64,000 nucleotides of DNA from Pseudomonas reactans (GTDB lineage Bacteria; Pseudomonadota; Gammaproteobacteria; Pseudomonadales; Pseudomonadaceae), in the NCBI RefSeq assembly GCF_013385825.1, contig NZ_JACAPG010000005.1, forward strand, positions 214,103-278,102, read 5' to 3'. Both the position numbers and the translations under genes were made by a program. The notes under the pieces were generated by a model. The model was not told the origin of the DNA. It worked only from the letters and a program-made list of their open reading frames with translations, and made no database searches. Shown piece by piece: positions 50,570 to 64,000 of this stretch (position 1 is the first letter of the stretch; each line of letters starts with the position of its first letter).

Positions 50570-52206
50570 GCCACGTTGAAAAACGCCACCTTGGTGCTCA
50601 AGCGATCCGCCAGCTCCGCCAGTTCGTGATTGGAGTTCTCGACCTGCTCGGAGCGCGCCGCCGACTGCACGGTGGAGCTGTGGATGCGCGTGACGTTCTG
50701 CGCGACTTCTTCCGCCGCCGCGCTTTGCTGCACCGAAGCACTGGCGATCTGCGCGTTCATCGCATTGATCGCGCCGACTTCCTGACTGATCTTGCCCAGT
50801 GCTACCTGTGAATCGCGGGTCTGCGCCACGGTGAGCTGGGCCAGGCTGCGGCTGCGTTGCATGATATCGGCGGCGTCCTGGGTGCCGCTTTGCAGCTTGC
50901 CGATCATGTCGCGGATCTCCTGGGTCGATTCCTGGGTGCGCGTCGCCAGCGAGCGCACTTCATCGGCCACCACCGCAAAACCACGGCCATGCTCACCGGC
51001 CCGCGCGGCTTCGATGGCCGCATTGAGTGCCAGCAGGTTGGTTTGGGCGGCGATGGCGTTGATCACTTCGATCACGGTTTCGATGCTTTCACTGTCGCTG
51101 GACACCTGGTTGACCCGGCTGGTGGCCTGGTCGAGGATGGTTGCGAGTTCCTCGATAGCCACGCTCACTTCGCCGACCAGGCGGTGGCCACTGTCGACTT
51201 CTGCGTCCGCCAAAATGGTCGCCTTGGACGCGGCGGACGCGTAGCCCGAGACCTCACTGACTGAAGCCGCCATTTGCGTGATCGCAGCCGCCACGTGCTG
51301 GGCTTCGCTGGTTTGCAGGGTGATCTGCTGACGATTATCGCTGGCTACGGACAGCAGGGTGACCGAGGAGTGGCGCAGGGCTTGGGCCGCCGAGCGCACT
51401 TCAGTAATGGTGTCGCCCAGGCGTGCCAGGGCGTTTTTCAGGATGCCCATCACGCTGTCGGGGTAGCGGGTTTCGATGGGCTGGTTCAAGTCGCCATTGG
51501 CCAGGCGACGGATTGCCTCGGCGACTTCCTCCGGCTCGGCACCGAGGGTGGCCTTGACCTTGCGGATGATCAACAGGGACACCAGCACGCTCAAGAGGAT
51601 CGAGACCGCGCTGGCCAGCAGCATCAGCACGGCAAAGTTGCTGGCGGCGGCTTGCACCATGTCCAGGCGTTGCTTGATCTGAGCTTCTTCGAAGTCGATC
51701 AGGGCATTCACGCGTTTGAGCCATTCGGTGTAGTGGGCCGACGACTGGGCCAGCAGCAAGTCCTGGGCGCCGGCGATGTCATTGCTGCGACGCAGGCTGA
51801 TCACCCGTTCGCTGGAGGCCAGGGCCTGGGTCTCGATGGCCTTGATATCCGCTAGAAGGCGGGACTCTTCGGCGCTTGCGGCGGCATTGGCGAACAGGCG
51901 ATCCATCATCATGGCGGAGTCCTGGTAATCGCGCTTGAGCTGGTCGATCTCGGCCAGGTGGCGGTTGAGCGACGGTTCATCCTTGACCAGTACCGCATCG
52001 CGGATGGCGATGGCGCGGTTGTGCACGCTGCCACGGAAGTTGATCGCGTAGCGCTGTACCACGGCGGCTTTTTCAGCCACGTCCTTGAGGGTGCTGTCGA
52101 TAAAACCCACGCGCTGGATACCGACGGCGGTGATCAGCACCAGCAACGACAGGGTGGACGCAAAGCCCAGCCCGATACGCATCGCCAACGAGACAGGTTT
52201 TTTCAT
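50566..52206 (-). CDS. Methyl-accepting chemotaxis protein
   Basis: A 546-residue chemoreceptor. TM1 at about 8-30, a periplasmic four-helix-bundle domain to about 190 ([20 protein letters not shown]), TM2 at about 192-215, HAMP ([20 protein letters not shown]), and a coiled-coil signalling domain with the conserved tip [43 protein letters not shown]. No C-terminal methylesterase-docking pentapeptide is seen. The sensed ligand is unknown; the neighbouring C4-acid cluster makes a carboxylate conceivable. Confidence 0.94.
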   Translation of the reverse strand: MKKPVSLAMRIGLGFASTLSLLVLITAVGIQRVGFIDSTLKDVAEKAAVVQRYAINFRGSVHNRAIAIRDAVLVKDEPSLNRHLAEIDQLKRDYQDSAMMMDRLFANAAASAEESRLLADIKAIETQALASSERVISLRRSNDIAGAQDLLLAQSSAHYTEWLKRVNALIDFEEAQIKQRLDMVQAAASNFAVLMLLASAVSILLSVLVSLLIIRKVKATLGAEPEEVAEAIRRLANGDLNQPIETRYPDSVMGILKNALARLGDTITEVRSAAQALRHSSVTLLSVASDNRQQITLQTSEAQHVAAAITQMAASVSEVSGYASAASKATILADAEVDSGHRLVGEVSVAIEELATILDQATSRVNQVSSDSESIETVIEVINAIAAQTNLLALNAAIEAARAGEHGRGFAVVADEVRSLATRTQESTQEIRDMIGKLQSGTQDAADIMQRSRSLAQLTVAQTRDSQVALGKISQEVGAINAMNAQIASASVQQSAAAEEVAQNVTRIHSSTVQSAARSEQVENSNHELAELADRLSTKVAFFNVA

Positions 52207-52424
52207 GGAAAGCTCGATATTCAGGGGATTGAGAAGTGATGGCTAAAAGCTATCTTCGCTGGGAAATCTATCGACCCGCCTGCCATGCGTCCAATCAGAA
52301 ATTGCTGACCCTGCCATCGAGCGAATTGATGGAATAAAACCTGGATATCCCGAATTCCTGCACGACGCTTGCCGGGTGGTGGAACCCGAAAGCACAGGAA
52401 GATGGGATCCACTTACGGTATAAC

Positions 52425-52449
52425 CCTCGGACGCTTTAGTGATCCGAGG
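52425..52449 (+). promoter_or_regulatory. Leader hairpin with T run just before the MATE start codon
   Basis: CCTCGGA (52425-52431) and TCCGAGG (52443-52449) form a 7-bp stem with an 11-base loop, followed by CCCCGTTTTTC and then the ATG at 52461. The only Shine-Dalgarno-like GAGG (52446-52449) is inside the 3' arm. The element looks like an attenuator or a ribosome-site-masking hairpin. The rest of the 253-base gap before it shows no gene. Confidence 0.5.
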
Positions 52450-52460
52450 CCCCGTTTTTC

Positions 52461-53816
52461 ATGCAAAGCCCTTTGCAACGCCCGCTGTGGCAGATCTACC
52501 TGATCTTTCTGGCACCGATGGTGCTGTCCAACTTCCTGCAAAGTTTTTCCGGCACGCTCAACGGTATCTATGTCGGGCAAATGCTTGGTACCCAGGCGCT
52601 GGCGGCGGTGTCTGGCATGTTTCCCATCGTGTTTTTCTTCATTGCCTTGGTGATCGGCCTGGGGGCGGGCGCCTCGGTGCTGATCGGCCAGGCCTGGGGG
52701 GCGCAGGAAACGGGGATGGTCAAGGTGATCACTGGTGCCACCTTGACGCTGGGCGCGCTGGTGGGTGTGATCGCCGCGGTGCTGGGCAGTCTGTTTGCGC
52801 GTCCGGCGTTGCAGGCGTTGGGCACGCCGGTGGATGTGCTGGACGATGCGGTTGGCTATGCGCAGAAGATGATGCTGATCATGCCGTTATTGCTGGTGTT
52901 CATCCTCTACACCCAGCTGCTGCGTGGCGTCAGCGACACGATCTCACCGTTGCTGGCGCTGATGGTGTCGACCCTGGTCGGCCTGTTGCTGACGCCGGCA
53001 CTGATTGGCGGCTGGATCGGCCTGCCGCCCATGGGCATCCAGAGCGCGGTGTATGCCGGGCTGGTGGGTAACGCCTTGGCCATGCTGTTTTTAATCTTGC
53101 GCCTGCGCCACAAGAATCATGTGATGGCGCCCGATCGTGAGTTGCTTGCGGCCTTGCGCCTGGACCGCGTGATTCTCGGAAAAGTCTTGCGCATCGGCTT
53201 GCCTACCGGCCTACAGATGGTGGTGCTGTCGCTGTCCGAATTGGTCATCCTTGCCCTGGTCAACGGCCACGGCTCCCAGGCCACGGCGGCGTATGGCGCG
53301 GTGACGCAGATCGTCAACTACGTGCAGTTCCCGGCCTTGTCGATCGCCATCACCGCCTCGATCCTCGGTGCACAGGCGATCGGTGCCGGGCGCTTGGAGC
53401 GTATCGGGCCGATTCTGCGCACCGGTTTGTTGATCAACCTGTGCCTTACCGGAGGCCTGATTGTAGTGGGCTATGGGTTGTCCCACTGGTTGCTCGGGCT
53501 ATTCATTACCGACGATGCGGCACGGGTCAAGGCTGAGCACCTGCTGCACATCATGCTGTGGAGCATCCTGGTGTTTGGCTTCCAGGCGGTGGTGGGCGGG
53601 ATCATGCGGGCCAGCGGCGTGGTGCTGATGCCGGTGGTGATCTCGATTTTCTGCGTGCTCTGCGTCGAACTGCCGATGGCTTACCTGTTCAACGCGCATT
53701 TTGGCCTGGAAGGCGTGTGGATGGCGTTCCCGGTGACCTACCTGGCCATGCTGGCCCTGCAGACCGCGTATTACCGGTTGGTGTGGCGGCACAAGCAGAT
53801 CAAGCGGTTGGTGTGA
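52461..53816 (+). CDS. MATE family efflux transporter
   Basis: A 451-residue protein with 12 membrane segments in two homologous halves (IYLIFLAPMVLSNFLQSFSGTLNGIYVGQMLG; GLPTGLQMVVLSLSELVILALVNGHG). It is an Na+ or H+-driven drug/metabolite exporter. A hairpin with a T run precedes the start. Its 3' end overlaps the convergent TetR gene by 17 bases; no evidence links the two functionally. Confidence 0.92.
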   Translation: MQSPLQRPLWQIYLIFLAPMVLSNFLQSFSGTLNGIYVGQMLGTQALAAVSGMFPIVFFFIALVIGLGAGASVLIGQAWGAQETGMVKVITGATLTLGALVGVIAAVLGSLFARPALQALGTPVDVLDDAVGYAQKMMLIMPLLLVFILYTQLLRGVSDTISPLLALMVSTLVGLLLTPALIGGWIGLPPMGIQSAVYAGLVGNALAMLFLILRLRHKNHVMAPDRELLAALRLDRVILGKVLRIGLPTGLQMVVLSLSELVILALVNGHGSQATAAYGAVTQIVNYVQFPALSIAITASILGAQAIGAGRLERIGPILRTGLLINLCLTGGLIVVGYGLSHWLLGLFITDDAARVKAEHLLHIMLWSILVFGFQAVVGGIMRASGVVLMPVVISIFCVLCVELPMAYLFNAHFGLEGVWMAFPVTYLAMLALQTAYYRLVWRHKQIKRLV

Positions 53817-54387
53817 GGCTCAGGCCGCGCAGCAGCAGTTCAAGACCTTGCAGGCCCTGTTCGAGCCGTGCGTCCGGGTGTTCATCCCGGGCGATCCACA
53901 GGGCGGTGTTGACCAGGCTGCCGTTGATCAGTTGTGCCAGCGCAAGGCTTGGGACGTGGGGGATAGCCTCGGCCTGCATCAGCGCCTCCAGCAATTGGCG
54001 CAATGACTCGACGCAGTGTTGCTGGGCGCCGGTATCGCCCAGGACGGCCGGCGCATCCTGCAACACAATGCGCTGGATTTCGTCATCCTGTGCCATGCGC
54101 AAGTAGGCACGGCAACGTTCGCAAAAGCCGCTCCAGGGGTCTGCAGCTTCATCTGAGATGCTCTGCAAACGCGCGTCCATCTCGCTGTCGAGTTGGGCAA
54201 CCACGGCGGCCAGCAGGCCTTTCTTGTCGCCAAAGTGATGGTACAGCGCCCCTCGGGTCAGGCCGGCACGTGCGGTGAAGTCGTCCATCGATGTATTCGC
54301 GTAACCTTGCGTAGCAAAAGCCTGACGCGCGCTGGCGATCAGCCGGGCGCGGGTGTCTTCGATCATTTCGGCACGGGCTCGGCTCAT
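53800..54387 (-). CDS. TetR family transcriptional regulator
   Basis: A 195-residue TetR repressor (LIASARQAFATQGYANTSMDDFTARAGLTRGALYHHFGDKKGLLAAVV) with a variable ligand-binding C-terminus. ATG 54387 was chosen; GTG 54399 is possible. It is divergent from an MFS exporter, and two 17-bp operators lie between them, one next to each promoter, which strongly suggests it represses itself and the exporter. Confidence 0.92.
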   Translation of the reverse strand: MSRARAEMIEDTRARLIASARQAFATQGYANTSMDDFTARAGLTRGALYHHFGDKKGLLAAVVAQLDSEMDARLQSISDEAADPWSGFCERCRAYLRMAQDDEIQRIVLQDAPAVLGDTGAQQHCVESLRQLLEALMQAEAIPHVPSLALAQLINGSLVNTALWIARDEHPDARLEQGLQGLELLLRGLSLTPTA

Positions 54388-54419
54388 GGTGGGGCTCACA
54401 ATCGGTTAAGGAAAGATTG

Positions 54420-54436
54420 ACATACGCTGCGTATGT
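54420..54436. promoter_or_regulatory. TetR operator copy 1
   Basis: ACATACGC-T-GCGTATGT is a perfect palindrome 33 bases upstream of the TetR start. It shares 15 of 17 bases with the second copy at 54452-54468, centre to centre 32 bases (three helical turns). Confidence 0.8.
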
Positions 54437-54451
54437 TAAGCATGATTTGTC

Positions 54452-54468
54452 ACATACGCACCGTATGT
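54452..54468. promoter_or_regulatory. TetR operator copy 2
   Basis: ACATACG-CAC-CGTATGT, 60 bases upstream of the MFS start. Same face of the helix as copy 1. A pair like this fits a TetR repressor controlling both divergent promoters. Confidence 0.8.
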
Positions 54469-54528
54469 ATTTTGCCTCGATTCTTGCGGATAGCAAGTTC
54501 CAGGGCATTCATGAAGAGGTCGAGCAGG

Positions 54529-55701
54529 ATGGCAAACCCTTACGCCGCGTTGTTCCAGGTCCCTGGCGCCCGGGCTTTTGTGCTGGCGGGTATGCTGGCG
54601 CGCATGCCGGTATCGATGACGGGGATCGGCTTGATCACCATGCTCTCGCAGGTACATGGCGGCTATGGCCTGGCGGGCTCGGTCGCGGCGGTGTTCGCCT
54701 TGGCGACGGCGTTTTGTGCGCCGCAGGTGTCGCGGCTGGTGGACCAGTACAGCCAAGGCCGAGTGCTGCCGATTGCCGCATTGATTGGCGGAGGGGCGTT
54801 GTTGATGTTGCTGTTGTGTACCCGTCTGCAAGCACCGAACTGGCTGCTGTTCCTGTTCGCCGCGTTGGCGGGTTGCATGCCCAACATGTCGGCCATGGTG
54901 CGGGCGCGCTGGACCGAGCTGTATCGGGGCCAACCCAAGCTGCAAACTGCGTTTGCCCTGGAGTCGGTACTGGACGAAGTGTGCTTCATCATCGGCCCGC
55001 CGATTTCGGTGGGGTTGAGTGTGGTGCTGTTTCCGGAGGCGGGGCCTTTGGTTGCTGCGTTGTTGCTGGCGGTGGGGGTCACCACCTTTGTATTGCAGCG
55101 TGAGACCGAACCACCCGTGCATGCGTACCAGGGCCACCACGGCCGCTGGCTGATTGCTTCACCCTCGGTGCTGGTCCTGATGATCCTGTTGCTGGCCATG
55201 GGCGTCATTGTCGGCGTGGTGGACGTGGTCAGTGTTGCCTTTGCCCAGCATCAGGGGCAGCCGGCGGCGGCGAGCATCGTGTTGTCGGTGTATGCCATTG
55301 GCTCGTGCCTGGCAGGGCTGGCGTTCGGCACCCTGAAACTCAAGGCATCATTGCCCCGGCAGTTCCTGTTCTGTGGCATGGCTACGGCGCTGACCACCTT
55401 ACCGTTGCTGCTGGTGACCAACATTCCCGGGCTCGCCGTGGCGATCTTTATCTCTGGGTTGTTCTTCGCCCCCACGTTGATCGTGTCCATGGCCTTGGTG
55501 GAGCAGATCGTACCCGCCAGCCGCTTGACCGAAGGCATGACCTGGCTGATCACCGGCCTCAGCATCGGCGTGGCCATTGGCGCTGCCAGTTCCGGCTGGA
55601 TGATCGACCACTTCGGCGCCACCAGCGGGTTCTACGTGGCGTTGGCGGCGGGGGCGGTGGTGCTGGGGGCGGCAGTGTTGGGTTATCGGCGGTTGGGCTA
55701 A
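54529..55701 (+). CDS. Major facilitator superfamily exporter
   Basis: A 390-residue protein with 12 membrane segments and Gly-rich helices (ALFQVPGARAFVLAGMLARMPVSMTGIGLITML; VARARWTELYRG-type loop after segment 4). The layout fits YfcJ/SetA-unlike drug-type exporters of about 390 residues. An in-frame ATG at 54511 with better ribosome-site spacing would add six residues. It is controlled, by inference, by the divergent TetR protein. Its stop abuts the hicB stop on the other strand. Confidence 0.9.
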   Translation: MANPYAALFQVPGARAFVLAGMLARMPVSMTGIGLITMLSQVHGGYGLAGSVAAVFALATAFCAPQVSRLVDQYSQGRVLPIAALIGGGALLMLLLCTRLQAPNWLLFLFAALAGCMPNMSAMVRARWTELYRGQPKLQTAFALESVLDEVCFIIGPPISVGLSVVLFPEAGPLVAALLLAVGVTTFVLQRETEPPVHAYQGHHGRWLIASPSVLVLMILLLAMGVIVGVVDVVSVAFAQHQGQPAAASIVLSVYAIGSCLAGLAFGTLKLKASLPRQFLFCGMATALTTLPLLLVTNIPGLAVAIFISGLFFAPTLIVSMALVEQIVPASRLTEGMTWLITGLSIGVAIGAASSGWMIDHFGATSGFYVALAAGAVVLGAAVLGYRRLG

Positions 55702-56067
55702 TCAGCCAACCGCAGGGCACGTGTCATTGCCATGATGTTGTAAAAACTCATTCAAGGCCTGGCGTGTCAGGTCATTGAGGGTCACTTTTTTGCGGGTCGC
55801 CGCCAGGGCTGCCGCCAAGTGCAAGTCATGGCCGACCCGGACATTGAAGGAGCCCTTGCAGGGCTTCTCCGGGGTCTGTCCGAGGCTCTGGCAAGTGGCG
55901 AGGTAGTCATCCACCGCCTCCCGAAATGCAGCGTCCAGCTCAGCGACGGTTTTCCCTTCATAGCTCACCAGCGCCTTGATGAACAGGATCTTGCCGAACA
56001 GGCAGTTGCCTTCGACGCTGGCTTCGATAGAGCCGATGTAGCCTTTGTGTTTCAGTTGGTTGTTCAC
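55702..56067 (-). CDS. hicB: HicB family antitoxin
   Basis: A 121-residue antitoxin. The N-terminal partly degraded RNase H-like half (YIGSIEASVEGNCLFGKILFIKALVSYEGKTVAELDAAFREAVDDYLATC) binds the toxin, and the C-terminal ribbon-helix-helix (KGSFNVRVGHDLHLAAALAATRKKVTLNDLTRQALNEFL) binds DNA. It is encoded after hicA with a four-base overlap. Confidence 0.93.
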   Translation of the reverse strand: MNNQLKHKGYIGSIEASVEGNCLFGKILFIKALVSYEGKTVAELDAAFREAVDDYLATCQSLGQTPEKPCKGSFNVRVGHDLHLAAALAATRKKVTLNDLTRQALNEFLQHHGNDTCPAVG

Positions 56068-56315
56068 TGAATCAGTTCTCCTGATTTCAACTGTTCGATG
56101 ATCTGGCGCCGAATGTAGTGTTTCAGTTCGTTGCCAGGGTGAGGCTTGTGCAAGGTGATCATTGCACTGGGGTCACCGATGTCGAACTTGACCCGGCTCC
56201 CAGCCCCTTCAATCTGTGTGTAGCCCAGCCGACGCAGCAGCGTTACGAGCTCAGGCCAGGTAAATGCCATGTGCTCATTGAGCAGTTTGGCGAGCAGCTT
56301 TTCATTTTTGGACAC
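56064..56315 (-). CDS. hicA: HicA family mRNA interferase toxin
   Basis: An 83-residue double-stranded RNA-binding-like toxin (TWPELVTLLRRLGYTQIEGAGSRVKFDIG; ITLHKPHPGNELKHYIRRQIIEQL). The usual Gly-Ser-His of many HicA proteins is GAGSR here, a known variant; the HKPHPGNELK strand is intact. Toxin-first order is typical of hicAB. Overlaps hicB by four bases. Confidence 0.91.
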   Translation of the reverse strand: MSKNEKLLAKLLNEHMAFTWPELVTLLRRLGYTQIEGAGSRVKFDIGDPSAMITLHKPHPGNELKHYIRRQIIEQLKSGELIQ

Positions 56316-56331
56316 GCCGTTCCCTGCGTGT

Positions 56332-56345
56332 AACTAAATGTAGTT
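56332..56345. promoter_or_regulatory. Candidate hicAB operator
   Basis: AACTA-N4-TAGTT, 16 bases upstream of hicA, in the place expected for autorepression by HicB. It is short, so chance cannot be excluded. Confidence 0.35.
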
Positions 56346-56445
56346 GCAAAAAGTGGTGTTCGTCAATGCTAGCTCGGGTCTGGGTGTCTCTGCTGAGATT
56401 GATGTAACCCTTGATGACACCTCGCTTCACGCCTCCCATCCCTCG

Positions 56446-56469
56446 CTAATTTTTCCTTCTCCGGTTCGT
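56446..56469 (+). promoter_or_regulatory. PvdS (iron-starvation sigma factor) promoter
   Basis: CTAAT (56446-56450) and CGT (56467-56469) are 16 bases apart, matching the iron-starvation box TAAAT-N16-CGT with one mismatch. It lies about 55 bases before the pyoverdine synthetase start. It predicts expression under iron limitation through PvdS and Fur. Confidence 0.7.
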
Positions 56470-56524
56470 TTTATAGGGACGACGTGCCTTTGTGCTTCCC
56501 GCCTATTGCTCCGGACTCCAAGAA

Positions 56525-64000
<7,476 letters not shown>

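Noticed and set aside
52221..52412. A 63-codon minus-strand frame between the chemoreceptor and MATE genes
   Set aside because: No ribosome-binding site and no recognisable features; treated as non-coding.

Overview
The window reads as chromosomal DNA of a fluorescent pseudomonad, most likely Pseudomonas fluorescens group (SBW25/ATCC 13525-like). The grounds are high GC with strong G/C third-position bias, a pyoverdine synthetase behind a PvdS-type promoter, an MtlR/MtlE-type polyol locus, an NrtR-pncA-pncB-nadE cluster, and five copies of the paired REP element with ends GTAGGAGCCGGCTTGCCGGC. Genes are dense: no interval without a gene exceeds 300 bases. I saw no tRNA, rRNA, CRISPR, prophage or insertion sequence.

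Layout. 1-8 kb: pirin divergent from a GlxA-type AraC regulator; two convergent winged-helix/ATPase (STAND-like) regulators, one cut to about half length; a small AraC and a LysR regulator. 8-13 kb: histidine phosphatase, cobF, a secreted esterase, a periplasmic protein, a KefB/KefC-type antiporter and a solitary XRE protein. 13-20 kb: LysR and RidA, then a tight minus-strand cluster of crotonase, AurF-like diiron oxygenase, asparagine synthase and EamA exporter under a divergent AraC regulator; this is the best candidate for an undescribed biosynthetic system. 20-24 kb: a hydrolase/YaaW-like fusion, mntH and a VapC/Phd toxin-antitoxin pair. 24-29 kb: LysR with paired half-size DMT transporters, a metallothionein, and an AraC-XapX-oxidoreductase group. 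29-38 kb: nucleoside uptake (Tsx plus NUP) behind tandem operators; an mtl locus reduced to regulator, binding protein and sorbitol dehydrogenase; then NAD salvage and synthesis.

38-50.6 kb holds two catabolic units meeting tail to tail. One is a spermidine/opine-type ABC importer with a three-subunit HcnABC/opine-oxidase-like dehydrogenase and an IclR regulator. The other is fumC, dctA and a fumarase-superfamily lyase with a GntR regulator. 50.6-56.3 kb: chemoreceptor, MATE pump, TetR with two near-identical operators in front of an MFS gene, and hicAB. From 56,525 to the end is the first part of a pyoverdine peptide synthetase (C-A-T-E-C-A...). Its adenylation codes, read by hand, suggest Ser (epimerised to D-Ser) then Lys, matching the D-Ser-Lys start of ATCC 13525/SBW25-type pyoverdines.

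All family calls rest on reading the sequences by eye against remembered families; no search was run. Operator sites are inferred from symmetry and position only.
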